The notes beneath the pieces were generated by a model that was given only the letters and a program-made list of their open reading frames with translations, made no database searches and had not been told where the DNA came from. This document shows positions 8,949 to 17,378 of a stretch of 64,000 nt of DNA, piece after piece. Position 1 is the stretch's first letter. Each line of letters opens with the position of its first letter. The DNA comes from Alteribacillus bidgolensis. GTDB taxonomy: Bacteria > Bacillota > Bacilli > Bacillales > Marinococcaceae. The stretch is from assembly GCF_002886255.1 (NCBI RefSeq), contig NZ_KZ614149.1, positions 1,922,001 through 1,986,000 of the forward strand, written 5' to 3'. A program made the translations under genes and the position numbers.

Positions 8949-10302
8949 AAAGATGCTGAATGAATGAAGTAGCAATGGTGAAGTAAATGAATAATCCAAT
9001 AATGTCATTGAGCGTAGTAATAAACGGTCCGGATGCGACAGCCGGGTCAATATGAAGTTTATTAATAATCAGCGGAAGGACCGCTCCAATGAAAGCAGCA
9101 ACACTTAAAGTGAGGAAAATAGAAACAGCAACAATTCCTGCAAGCATGGGACTGTCGTATATAATGCTAACCGTTATAATAAGTACCACCGCACATATTA
9201 GTCCCATCAGCACACCGGTGCCAAGTTCACGCTTTAACATTTGCGAAATTCCTTTTCTTTCAAACGAACCTGTTGCTAAGCTGCGTACAACGACAGCCAA
9301 GGACTGTGTGCCTGTATTACCAGCCGAATCCATAATTAACGGAATAAACACCGATAACAACACAACTGCCTCCAAGGTTTCTTCATATTGCCCTATGACA
9401 TTTGCGGTTATCAGACCAAGAAACATGAGAAGCACAATCCAGGGCGCTCTTTTTTTAGCCGCTTGAACAGCAGTCAAATTCGTATCCGTTGACCCTTTTG
9501 AAGCAGAAATCTCACCAATATCTTCTGTCATTTCATCTTCTAGTACATCCATGACGTCATCCACTGTCACAATACCAACTAGGTCTTTTTGTTTATTAAC
9601 AACCGGTACAGCTAGAAGATCGTATGTTTTTATCATTCTAGCTACTTCTTCCTGGTCAAGGTCATCCTCTGCAGAAACTACTCGTGTGCTCATAATATCT
9701 CGTATATCGGCATTTTCGTTATTTACTATCACATCACGAAGCGATACTACTCCAACAAGACTCCCTTCTCCATTTACCACATACAAATAATAAATTGTTT
9801 CTACATCCTGACCCGTTTTTCTAAGAAAAGTCATGACATCTCTAACGGTTTGGTCTGCAAAAATTTCTAAATATTCCTTCGTCATGATGGCCCCTGCCGT
9901 TTCGCGGGGATAGGACAAAATTTCTCGTACCTTGGCTGCTTCGGCCGGGTCCATCATTTTAAGCAGGGACTCTTTTCGTTCTTCCATTGGAATTTTATCA
10001 AAAAATGCAGCTGCATCGTCTGCACTTACTTCATTCAACATTTCAGCTGCATAATTTTCATTCATTTCTTTTACTGTGAAAAATTGGTCTTCATAATCCA
10101 TTTCTTGAAATATATCGGAAAACTCCGCCGGTGTCAGCCACTCATAAAGAAGACGGCGTTCTTGTTTTTCCAGTTCCCGGATGACTTGCATCTGATCATT
10201 TGCATGCCAATCTAAAAACGTTTCTCGAAAAGTACGCTCATCATGCTCCTTTAACCAATTCCTTACTTGTTTTTTCATTTGATCTATCGAATCTTGAATC
10301 AT
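8947..10302 (-). CDS. mgtE: Magnesium transporter MgtE
   Basis: 451-residue Mg2+ channel/transporter of the cytoplasmic membrane. The order is the N-terminal MgtE helical domain (1-130), two CBS domains (about 135-255, containing GAIMTKEYLEIF and VPVVNKQKDLVGIVTVDDV), then five membrane helices. The signature PLIMDSAGNTGTQSLAVVV marks the pore region. GAAAGGAGGTACATAGA supports the start. I looked for the M-box riboswitch that precedes mgtE in some bacilli and did not see it; a repeat element occupies that gap instead. Confidence 0.95.
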   Translation of the reverse strand: MIQDSIDQMKKQVRNWLKEHDERTFRETFLDWHANDQMQVIRELEKQERRLLYEWLTPAEFSDIFQEMDYEDQFFTVKEMNENYAAEMLNEVSADDAAAFFDKIPMEERKESLLKMMDPAEAAKVREILSYPRETAGAIMTKEYLEIFADQTVRDVMTFLRKTGQDVETIYYLYVVNGEGSLVGVVSLRDVIVNNENADIRDIMSTRVVSAEDDLDQEEVARMIKTYDLLAVPVVNKQKDLVGIVTVDDVMDVLEDEMTEDIGEISASKGSTDTNLTAVQAAKKRAPWIVLLMFLGLITANVIGQYEETLEAVVLLSVFIPLIMDSAGNTGTQSLAVVVRSLATGSFERKGISQMLKRELGTGVLMGLICAVVLIITVSIIYDSPMLAGIVAVSIFLTLSVAAFIGAVLPLIINKLHIDPAVASGPFITTLNDIIGLFIYFTIATSFIQHL

Positions 10303-10418
10303 TCTATGTACCTCCTTTCACGCAGTCCATTCTCAAATATCTTTATTATTCCTCCATACTCTGTGATACAAACCCTTTAATATAAACAAAAGTGTAAATG
10401 CCTTAAAAGTTCGGCTAA

Positions 10419-10547
10419 GGTAAAAGAACTTCTCCTAAATAACGCACACGTCGACTTGCGGGAAGTACTAATGTCGTCTATACCACAGGACGTGCACGTC
10501 TTCTTTATCGTGTGTGCCCGAACGCCTGGATGCTGAAGCTAGACATT
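10419..10547. repeat. Dispersed repeat family 2, copy 1
   Basis: Begins GGTAAAAGAACTTCTCCTAA, contains CCACAGGACGTGCACGTC and ends GCTGAAGCTAGACATTA. The start matches the copy at 61574, and the GCTGAAGCTAGACAT end matches the copy at 19890-20066. Confidence 0.6.
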
Positions 10548-10589
10548 ACCAAATAATATAGAACAGCTGAAAAAGTATCATTTTACAGA

Positions 10590-10617
10590 CAAAAAAACCG
10601 CCCTGATTAGGACGGCT
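10590..10617 (-). terminator. Terminator of the NhaC-type gene
   Basis: On the minus strand CCGTCC-taatca-GGGCGG (one G-U pair) is followed by a run of seven T, about 22 bp after the stop. Confidence 0.85.
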
Positions 10618-10638
10618 CTTGTAACAACTATATTTATA

Positions 10639-12096
10639 TTATTCTTTAGGTTTTTCCTTCAAAGCTTCTCCTTTTTTGCCTTCATACCGTAATCCCCAGC
10701 TGGTCAATGCAGCAATAAGCATAATGAGAGCTAAAAACCAGCCATGAAAGACAAATGGAAATACTTCGTTTGGCTGGACAATCGGAAGCCAGTTGTATGT
10801 CTCCTGCATGCTCTGAATGGTGGACCAGCCTAGTAAAACAGGTGCTCCCCATGGGAAAATATAGCCTAAAGCAGAAGTAACAGCGTCGAGCATATTCGCT
10901 CTTCTATATCGGTGAATACGATATTTTTCTCCTATGGCTCTGACAAAAGGGGCAGCAGCAATTTCGGCTGCTGTATTAATTGTAATGGCACTATTTAAAA
11001 GCGCCACAATTCCCCACATCGCCGATTCTGCCCGGCGCATCGAGGAGCGAACCCACTTAATAACACCATTTGTGATCGCCTGCATGGTTCCTCCTAAATG
11101 CATAAGATGAGCAGCTGCTACAATTAATAATATTAACACAGCCATATTCACATATCCTTTAATTCCTTCAATAAGCGCGCCTTGTATAATATCATCGGAT
11201 GAAGCATCAAAATGAATAATATCACTGAATGTTCCTAAGTTTAATAACAAAATTAACGGAATCGAAGAAATGATTCCCCATGTTAAAGAAGTTAATAGAT
11301 GATGACCGCTTAACGCTAAAATAAGGACTAAAACAAAAGGCAGCAGCATAATCAAACCGATTGGATCGGTTGAATTCATAATAGTAGAAAGAGATCCTTG
11401 TTCTCCGATCGGAGCTGAACTTCCTCCAAAAACAGCAAATAACAGAACAGAAGGAACAGCTGCTGCAATCGAATATTTAAAACGGCTTCGCACAACTCCT
11501 GGTACATCTGCATTTTGTGTGGTAGCAGAAACAATAGTCGTATCCGAAACAGGAGCTAAATTATCACCAAATACTGCTCCTGCTAAAATCGCTCCAAAAA
11601 GCATAACGGGATCAGCTCCTGTTGCTACTCCTGCCGGAAACATTAACGTACAAAAAGCAACAGTAGTACCGTATCCTGTTCCAACTGCAGTAGAAAATAC
11701 AGCAGCTAGAATGAATGTAAGCGCAACAAACAGTCCTCCGGTAACGCCTGTCGCTATACCTATCCATACAAGACCTTCTACTAATCCGCCCAGCTGCAGC
11801 ACTTGAGAAAACATCCCTGCATAAAACCAAGCTACAATAGCTACAACCCCTACAGGTTGAGACAAACCTTCAAACAAACCTTGAGCATAATGTTCCCATC
11901 GGCTTTTACAAAGCAGCAAGCCAATGGTCAGTCCAATCATCGCTCCCATTACTAAACCGATTTCAGAAGATATCTGTAATACACTGATCGTCACAGCCCA
12001 GGCCACAAAAAAGACAAGTGGTAAAGCCGCCCCAAATGGTCCGAACCGGAAATGTAATGAGGTAATTTTATTTCCATTTTCTGAATGGTCCGACAT
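10639..12096 (-). CDS. NhaC-type Na+/H+ antiporter
   Basis: About 485 residues, almost wholly hydrophobic, with roughly 11-12 membrane helices. Family-typical segments are FGAILAGAVFGDNLAPVSDT (conserved Asp-Asn and Ser/Thr of the ion-transporter superfamily), TAVGTGYGTTVAF and NTAAEIAAAPFVRAI. It should exchange Na+ for H+ and support pH and salt tolerance; substrate specificity within NhaC-like proteins is uncertain. The ATG before TCGGACCAT is chosen because AAGGTG lies 7 nt upstream; the longer in-frame start is TTG without a site. Confidence 0.85.
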   Translation of the reverse strand: MSDHSENGNKITSLHFRFGPFGAALPLVFFVAWAVTISVLQISSEIGLVMGAMIGLTIGLLLCKSRWEHYAQGLFEGLSQPVGVVAIVAWFYAGMFSQVLQLGGLVEGLVWIGIATGVTGGLFVALTFILAAVFSTAVGTGYGTTVAFCTLMFPAGVATGADPVMLFGAILAGAVFGDNLAPVSDTTIVSATTQNADVPGVVRSRFKYSIAAAVPSVLLFAVFGGSSAPIGEQGSLSTIMNSTDPIGLIMLLPFVLVLILALSGHHLLTSLTWGIISSIPLILLLNLGTFSDIIHFDASSDDIIQGALIEGIKGYVNMAVLILLIVAAAHLMHLGGTMQAITNGVIKWVRSSMRRAESAMWGIVALLNSAITINTAAEIAAAPFVRAIGEKYRIHRYRRANMLDAVTSALGYIFPWGAPVLLGWSTIQSMQETYNWLPIVQPNEVFPFVFHGWFLALIMLIAALTSWGLRYEGKKGEALKEKPKE

Positions 12097-12128
12097 ATGT
12101 TTCACCTTCATTTCCAATCAATTTTACA

Positions 12129-12232
12129 TTAGAAAAACTCGGCTTATCGACGAGTCCTTATGGCGAAAGCCAAAGTTTTACTTAATACTGTTTACCAATA
12201 AAAATTTTATACTTTCCTAACAGTGCAAAAAA
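12129..12232 (+). repeat. Dispersed two-stem repeat (family 1), degenerate copy
   Basis: Starts TTAGAAAAACTCGGCTTATC, then ATGGCGAAAGCCAAAGTTTT and TTTTATACTTTCCTAA, in the same order as the better copies at 14791, 57818 and 61341. Confidence 0.65.
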
Positions 12233-12305
12233 GTTAAAAATCCAATTTTCTATTATGAAGGGTTCTCACTTACAATTCAATAATTACTTTCTTTCTTCCT
12301 GCTTT

Positions 12306-12452
12306 TTAGAAAAACTCTGCTTGCTCGCCGAGACCTTAAGCAATATACCAAATGAAAACTTTCCTTTAGAAAAACTTAGCTTCCCGCCAAGTTCCAAAAT
12401 GGCAATATACTTTGACCCTTTAACAAATTTAAACTTTTCCAAAGTATAAAAA
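12306..12452 (+). repeat. Dispersed two-stem repeat (family 1), doubled degenerate copy
   Basis: Two partial starts in tandem (TTAGAAAAACTCTGCTTGC at 12306 and TTTAGAAAAACTTAGCTTCC at 12365). One 3' half follows (CTTTGACCCTTTAACAAAT ... AAAGTATAAAA). Confidence 0.6.
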
Positions 12453-12484
12453 AGAAGCCGCAAAAGTATATACTCAAGCGGCTT
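12447..12484 (-). terminator. Terminator of moaB
   Basis: AAGCCGC/GCGGCTT (7 bp) with TTCTTTTTTATA following on the minus strand, about 19 bp after the moaB stop. Confidence 0.8.
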
Positions 12485-12502
12485 GTACTACATTCTCCTG
12501 TA

Positions 12503-13015
12503 TTAAAGATCCTTACGAACTTCCCGAATCACATGTGCTAACTCAGGTATGATGATTTTATTCATAGCCAAACGTACGGCTCCTGAGGAACCAGGCATCG
12601 AAAAGATAGCTGTGTCATGATACACTCCTGCAACAGCTCTGCTTAAAATGGCAGCAGATCCTATATCTTCCACATAGCTTAAATAGCGAAATAATTCACC
12701 GAAACCAGGTATTTCTTTTTCGAGCATCTTTTGTACAGCTTCATATGTAGTGTCACGTTTCGCTATCCCTGTACCGCCATTTAATAAAACTGCATCAATT
12801 TTTTCGTCCTTAGCGGCATTATCAATCAATTGTTGTATGTCTTCGTATTCATCTTTTACAATTCTATGGTCTTGGACAGTATAGTTGGCTGATTCAAGGA
12901 ATTCACTTATTAACCTGCCGCTTTTGTCATCCTCTTTTGTCCGTGTGTCTGAAACTGTAATAATCATACAAGCCGCTGTATGCGGTGCTTCATTACGATG
13001 TTCTGTCACTGACAT
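12503..13015 (-). CDS. moaB: Molybdenum cofactor biosynthesis protein MoaB
   Basis: 170 residues of the MogA/MoaB molybdopterin-binding family, which handle adenylylation of molybdopterin. Visible motifs are TVSDTRTKEDDKSG near the N-terminus, LLNGGTGIAKRDTTYEA (the conserved GGTG loop) and the late FSMPGSSGAVRLAM. Length is normal. AAAGGAGTGG precedes the ATG. No other moa gene is nearby, so it stands alone. Confidence 0.93.
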   Translation of the reverse strand: MSVTEHRNEAPHTAACMIITVSDTRTKEDDKSGRLISEFLESANYTVQDHRIVKDEYEDIQQLIDNAAKDEKIDAVLLNGGTGIAKRDTTYEAVQKMLEKEIPGFGELFRYLSYVEDIGSAAILSRAVAGVYHDTAIFSMPGSSGAVRLAMNKIIIPELAHVIREVRKDL

Positions 13016-13141
13016 ACTTTTTCCACTCCTTTACCTTAATCGTAATCATTATGATCTATTGTAACATATCAAAGTATCTACTCATAAAACGAATGCTATT
13101 ATCGCAGACTATTTACTAAACAGTTAAGAGGAGTGATTGAC

Positions 13142-13303
13142 GTGAGCGACTGGAACGAGCAAGCGAGCAGAAATAACAACATCCAACCTGATATCACATT
13201 TAAAAAAGAAAAATTAACGGAAAAAAAGATTCAATACGATGTCCAAGAGCAGTTTGATATGGATGCAGAAGAAACAGACATTAAGCCGAAAAGAAATGGA
13301 TAG
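13142..13303 (+). CDS. Small acidic/basic hypothetical protein, 53 residues
   Basis: Starts GTGAGCGACTGGAACGAG behind an excellent site (AAGAGGAGTGATTGAC) and runs 53 codons to TAG. The product is hydrophilic, rich in Glu, Asp, Lys, Asn and Gln, without Cys or membrane segments (starts VSDWNEQASRNNN). I do not recognise it. It is divergent from moaB. Its stop codon lies in the first unit of a 21-bp tandem repeat array. Confidence 0.6.
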   Translation: MSDWNEQASRNNNIQPDITFKKEKLTEKKIQYDVQEQFDMDAEETDIKPKRNG

Positions 13304-13402
13304 TATTTCGGATAGATTGGCTAGTATTTTGATAAAAACGGCTAGTAAATCGTTTCGTTCGCCTAGTAAATGCTAATTCCCGGCCAGCATTTGAAATAAA
13401 TG
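13298..13402 (+). repeat. Five tandem 21-bp degenerate units, locus 1
   Basis: Units start at 13298, 13319, 13340, 13361 and 13382, each exactly 21 bp. Unit heads are GGATAGTA, GGCTAGTA, GGCTAGTA, GCCTAGTA and GGCCAGCA. A second array with the same unit and period lies at 19779-19883 in the opposite orientation. Confidence 0.85.
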
Positions 13403-13435
13403 GAAAAATCCTCAAAAAAGCATCCTTCATTTACT

Positions 13436-13478
13436 TAAAAAGATGGCAAGCTAAATGCTGCCTTGCCGTCTTTTTTGA
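13436..13478 (+). terminator. Terminator downstream of the 53-residue gene
   Basis: AAAAAGATGGCAAG/CTTGCCGTCTTTTT (14 bp with one G-T mismatch position) followed by T residues; readable in both directions. Confidence 0.85.
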
Positions 13479-13559
13479 TCTTTCTACTCATTTTTTAAGA
13501 ATAAGATTTCTTTTTAAATAGAAAACTAATCTGTAGATCCTTTTATGGAGGATAATCAG

Positions 13560-14564
13560 ATGACGACACAGCTTATTGAAGTTTATGTTCCGCAAGAAAC
13601 ATTTCCTGTAATAAAAAACGCAGTAGAAAAGTTCGACATTATTTCCCAATGGACGTCATATGAGTCCTCGGATTATATACTTGTTCGAATTTTAGTAGAA
13701 ACCAAACATTCAGAAGAAATTCTAAATTATTTAGAGCAAGCATCTAATCAAAATGACAAATTAAGTGCCCTATTATTTTCCTTGAAAACCTATATTCCAC
13801 ACTTAGAAGATAAAAAAGAAGAATTAGAAGGAGAAGACGAAAAATCAGAAGAACGAGATCTGATCCGTGCAAGCCGGCATGAACTATATTCCGTCGTTTT
13901 GGAATCAAGTAAGATCAGTAAAAGTTTCTCTTGGTTTTTATTATTGTCGGCGCTTGTAGCTACAGCCGGCATTGTAAAAAACAGTCCTGCTATTGTTATC
14001 GGTGCGATGATGATAGCCCCAATCATCGGTCCTTTTTCAGCGGTTGCATTTGCTTCTGTGCTAGGAGACTATAAGTTGTTACGGCAGGCTTTAGTATCAG
14101 CTTTATATGGCCTCATCCTTCCTATAGGAGTTGCGATCACGTTCGGGTATTTTTTTGCCCTTCCCGTTAATAGTCAAGAATTTTTATCACGCATGAATAT
14201 TGAATTAATTGATATTATTGCGGCCCTGGCGTCTGGGGCTGCAGGAGCGATTTCGTTTGTAAAACGCGTGTCCGAAGCCTTCGTCGGGGTGATGGTGTCT
14301 GTCGCTTTGCTGCCGCCAGCTGTCGTATTTGGTATGATGGTTGGAGCGGCAAAATGGGAGGGTGCCCTTACTCCACTTCTATTATTGTTAGTGAACACTT
14401 CATCTATTGTTCTATCTGCTATTGTTGTCTTTTGGTTAAGCGGCATTAAACCAGTAAACTGGCAGGAAATACAAGAAGCTTATACTTCACGGAAGTTTTC
14501 CTTGCTGTTTGTTCTTCTTATCATTCTCACTTTATTTGCAGTCATTTTCTTTATTCAATTTTAG
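13560..14564 (+). CDS. DUF389 / TIGR00341 family membrane protein
   Basis: 334 residues. An N-terminal ~110-residue soluble part ends in a charged linker (EEKKEEL-like, rich in Glu and Lys). About seven membrane helices follow, including the family signature VIGAMMIAPIIGPFSAVAFA and GAAGAISFVKRVSEAFVGVMV. The function of DUF389 proteins is not established. The ATG at 13560 has GGAGG 7 nt upstream; a nearby upstream ATG is part of the same ribosome-binding stretch and is rejected. Confidence 0.9.
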   Translation: MTTQLIEVYVPQETFPVIKNAVEKFDIISQWTSYESSDYILVRILVETKHSEEILNYLEQASNQNDKLSALLFSLKTYIPHLEDKKEELEGEDEKSEERDLIRASRHELYSVVLESSKISKSFSWFLLLSALVATAGIVKNSPAIVIGAMMIAPIIGPFSAVAFASVLGDYKLLRQALVSALYGLILPIGVAITFGYFFALPVNSQEFLSRMNIELIDIIAALASGAAGAISFVKRVSEAFVGVMVSVALLPPAVVFGMMVGAAKWEGALTPLLLLLVNTSSIVLSAIVVFWLSGIKPVNWQEIQEAYTSRKFSLLFVLLIILTLFAVIFFIQF

Positions 14565-14790
14565 AAAAAAGAATCTTTCATTTGCCAGTACCTGCTCTTT
14601 ATTTAAAAATTGACATTGCGGAGTTTATGAGCTTTGATCTCTTTTGACGGGGCCATGCCCCACATTTTGAACAGAAAGCTTAACATTTGAACCGTGCTCG
14701 AGAAAATATTTGTGAAATTATGTATTTATGATCTACTTTTTCACTTATTACTTACTCTTTTATGAACAACTTCGCTGCTTAGCAGGCTCA

Positions 14791-14880
14791 TTAGAAAAAC
14801 TCAGCTTGCCGCCGAGATCTTATGGCGGAAGTCGTAGTTTTGCTTATACTTTTATCCTTTAACTTTTCTAAAGTACAAAA
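14791..14880 (+). repeat. Dispersed two-stem repeat (family 1), good copy
   Basis: TTAGAAAAACTCAGCTTGCC, GCCGAGATCTTATGGCGGAA, GTCGTAGTTTTGCTTATACT, then TTTCTAAAGTACAAAA. CTTGCCGCC can pair with GGCGGAAG, and the TATACTTT/AAAGTA arms form a second stem. Confidence 0.8.
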
Positions 14881-14916
14881 AAGAGCCATCCCCTTTCTGG
14901 TTTGGGGAAAGCTCCA
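14879..14916 (-). terminator. Terminator of the old yellow enzyme gene
   Basis: On the minus strand GGAGCTTTCCCC and GGGGATGGCTC form a stem with an internal 2x2 loop, followed by TTTTTTG. Confidence 0.8.
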
Positions 14917-14922
14917 AAACAA

Positions 14923-16026
14923 TTAATATAATGTTTTTAAAGAGTCTCTGCTGTAAGGCAGCAGCTCTTCCGCTTTACCGTTGCGAATTTTTTCGACCCA
15001 CTCCGGGTCCTTTAATAGAGAACGTCCGATGGCGACAAGATCAAATTCTTCATTATTCAGTCTTTTCATCAAACCGTCCAGACTGGTTGTTTCAGCGCCT
15101 CTGCCGCTTGTGAATTCTTCGTCAAGACCTACTGAACCAACAGAAATGGCTGGTTTACCCGTTAATTTTTTCGTCCAGCCAGCAAGGTTTAAGTTAGAGC
15201 CTTCAAACTCCGGCTCCCAGAAACGGCGAGTTGAACAGTGAAAAATATCAACACCTGCTTCTGTTAGAGGTTTTAAAAAACGCTCTAACTCGTCAGGTGA
15301 ATCAGCAAGCTTTGCTCCGTAGTCACTCATTTTCCATTGAGAAAAACGCAGAATAATTGGAAAACCAGGGCCGACTTCACGACGGCATGCTTCTATGACT
15401 TCGACAGCAAAACGAGTGCGGCTCACTATATCACCGCCATAACGATCTGTCCGCTGGTTTGTTTTTTCCCAGAAGAACTGATCGATTAAATAACCATGTG
15501 CCCCATGCAGTTCAATTCCGTCAAAACCGATCCGTTTTGCAGCAGCTGCTCCTTGAGCATAAGCTTCCACCATCTGTTCGATTTCTTTTTCGGTCATAGG
15601 CTCTGTTACCTTTTCACCGGATAAGTTGAGACCGGATGGCCCAACCGGGAGTGCTTCTTTGTTTGGCAGGTCGCCGATATTTCTTGTCATACCGACGTGC
15701 CATAACTGAGGCACAATTTTTCCGCCTGCTTCATGAACCTGTTTTACGACATTAGCCCAGCCATTTAAAGCTTTTTCTCCATAAAAAACCGGGATGCTTG
15801 AGCCTGAAACAGAAGAAGGATGGTTAATCCCTGTTCCTTCTGTCACAATCAACCCTACATTATTTTCAGCTCGGCGCCGGTAATAAGCTGCTACATCTTC
15901 CCCGGGCACACCCTCTGGTGAAAAACGCCGTGTCATTGGTGCCATTACCGTACGATTGGTCAGCGATAAACGGTCACTAGTAAATGGTGTAAACAATGGG
16001 GCTGTTGATGTATCCGTATGTCCCAC
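14923..16026 (-). CDS. NADH:flavin oxidoreductase, old yellow enzyme family
   Basis: 367-residue FMN-dependent ene-reductase with a TIM-barrel fold. Visible features: FTPFTSDRLSLTNRTVMAPM at the N-terminus (FMN site), QLWHVGM, ELHGAHGYLIDQFF (the His-x-x-His/Asn-type substrate-binding motif) and SVGSVG plus VAIGRSLLKDPEW for phosphate binding. The electrophilic alkene substrate is unknown; glycerol trinitrate/NemA-like activity is possible but unproven. The start is GTG with GGAGAGG upstream. It is probably monocistronic. Confidence 0.9.
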   Translation of the reverse strand: MGHTDTSTAPLFTPFTSDRLSLTNRTVMAPMTRRFSPEGVPGEDVAAYYRRRAENNVGLIVTEGTGINHPSSVSGSSIPVFYGEKALNGWANVVKQVHEAGGKIVPQLWHVGMTRNIGDLPNKEALPVGPSGLNLSGEKVTEPMTEKEIEQMVEAYAQGAAAAKRIGFDGIELHGAHGYLIDQFFWEKTNQRTDRYGGDIVSRTRFAVEVIEACRREVGPGFPIILRFSQWKMSDYGAKLADSPDELERFLKPLTEAGVDIFHCSTRRFWEPEFEGSNLNLAGWTKKLTGKPAISVGSVGLDEEFTSGRGAETTSLDGLMKRLNNEEFDLVAIGRSLLKDPEWVEKIRNGKAEELLPYSRDSLKTLY

Positions 16027-16098
16027 CTTGTCGTCCTCTCCTTTCTTTGCTTCCGTATAAATTATGGCAAAGACGATCTTGAAAGAAAAGAAATCTGC

Positions 16099-17265
16099 TT
16101 ATAAGTTTTCTATAAATAAACGGACGACATCCGCCCCGCCTATCATGGTTCCTAATGTACTTCCTAAATTCGCAAGCACAACCGTTAGTAAAATACGAGT
16201 TACTTTATTGCCCCAAAAGCCTTTTACACTATAAACATCTTCATTCAGCGTTTCAAAATCACTAACACTTGGCCGCCTCATATACGCTTGTACGATACCT
16301 GCAAACCATCCAGCCGCAACGAGTGGATAAAGAGAGGTAATTGGTGCAGCTACGAAGGCTGTCAGAACGGCAAGCGGATGCCCTAATGCAATCGCAGTTC
16401 CAAGGGCAGAAAACGACCCGTTCCAAAGCAGCCAGCTGATCGACTGCTGCAAACCAACAGAAGGATTCGCATAAAAGGTGTACGCAATCACAGCAAGAAT
16501 AAGAATCGGTATACTCCAGGCAATGATAGCAGGAGCTTTTGACTTTTTCGGCCGCTCTGATAATCGTGATAAATCATGTTCTTTTTCTATTTGTTTTTTC
16601 ACGCCTGGAACGTGAGCAGCTCCTAACACAGCTACCACTTTTTCACCAGGTGCATCCTTAATTTTTTGCGATAAATATTGATCTCGTTCATCAATTAAAG
16701 GAACTTTTAATTTTGGAAAATATACCGTCAAATCGTTAAGCATCGCATCAAGCATATCTTGGGATTTTAATTTTTCAAGTTCTTCCTCGGAAATGTCCTC
16801 ATTATAGAAAAAGCTGTAAATCATCTGAAAGAACAATTTCATTTTTCCCCAAAAACCTACTCCATGCCAAATACGGGCAAACGTTATTTGAATATCTCTA
16901 TCTGCTAAAACAAGATTGGCGTCTGTTTCTTTTGCAGATTGTATTCCTTGGATCATTTCTTGGCCAGGCTGCACACCAAATTGACTTCCCATTCGTTTTT
17001 GATAAGAGGAAATGATAAGGTTCATTAAAAGCAGCGTGGCTTTTTTCTGTTTGATAACTTTGAAGATGTCCATATCTTTCCATTTATTTCTATTCACTAT
17101 TGATTGGTAACGCTGTTCGTCCAATTCAACACAAATAGAATCCGGTTTTTCGGCTTCTATAACTTCCTTTACCTGCTCCGCGCTCTGTTTGGAAACGTGT
17201 GCTGTTCCAATAAGAACAATTTCTTTTTCATTTACTTCTAATCTTGTTATGTTTTCTGCCGACAT
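16099..17265 (-). CDS. TraB/GumN-family membrane protein
   Basis: 388 residues of the TraB family (named after the enterococcal pheromone-shutdown protein). The N-terminal domain carries GTAHVSKQSAEQV and SICVELDEQRY, and the mid-region VVAVLGAAHVPGVKKQIE. About four hydrophobic helices follow (from ~250), starting APAIIAWSIPILILAVIAY. Some members are membrane-linked metalloprotease-like proteins, but catalysis here is not shown. The ATG follows AAAGGGTAGGTC. A role in pheromone control is not implied, since no conjugation genes are nearby. Confidence 0.85.
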   Translation of the reverse strand: MSAENITRLEVNEKEIVLIGTAHVSKQSAEQVKEVIEAEKPDSICVELDEQRYQSIVNRNKWKDMDIFKVIKQKKATLLLMNLIISSYQKRMGSQFGVQPGQEMIQGIQSAKETDANLVLADRDIQITFARIWHGVGFWGKMKLFFQMIYSFFYNEDISEEELEKLKSQDMLDAMLNDLTVYFPKLKVPLIDERDQYLSQKIKDAPGEKVVAVLGAAHVPGVKKQIEKEHDLSRLSERPKKSKAPAIIAWSIPILILAVIAYTFYANPSVGLQQSISWLLWNGSFSALGTAIALGHPLAVLTAFVAAPITSLYPLVAAGWFAGIVQAYMRRPSVSDFETLNEDVYSVKGFWGNKVTRILLTVVLANLGSTLGTMIGGADVVRLFIENL

Positions 17266-17378
17266 AATGACCTACCCTTTTTCATTTTTCTTCCTGCTAA
17301 CAAAAAGATACTCTCCTTTTGTTATACATGAAATGGAACAAGAAGTCATGTGTTTTTCAGAAGGAAACTCTCCTTACG

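Larger units (their letters stand above)
10303..10638. other. mgtE upstream gap
   Basis: 336 bp holding the nhaC terminator, the repeat copy at 10419-10547 and AT-rich DNA before the mgtE ribosome binding site. No M-box and no coding capacity are seen. Confidence 0.6.
12097..12502. other. Gap with two degenerate repeat copies
   Basis: 406 bp between nhaC-like and moaB. It contains repeat-family-1 copies at 12129-12232 and 12306-12452 and the moaB terminator. No coding capacity is seen. Confidence 0.6.
14565..14922. other. Gap with repeat copy and terminator
   Basis: 358 bp between converging genes. Contents: a short GGGGC-cat-GCCCC hairpin near 14650, family-1 repeat copy 14791-14880 and the terminator of the old yellow enzyme gene. 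Confidence 0.6.

Noticed and set aside
10303..10600. M-box magnesium riboswitch upstream of mgtE
   Set aside because: None of the conserved M-box segments is visible; the gap is taken up by a repeat and AT-rich DNA.
13298..13402. CRISPR array
   Set aside because: The 21-bp units are contiguous and degenerate, without unique spacers, and no cas gene is present.
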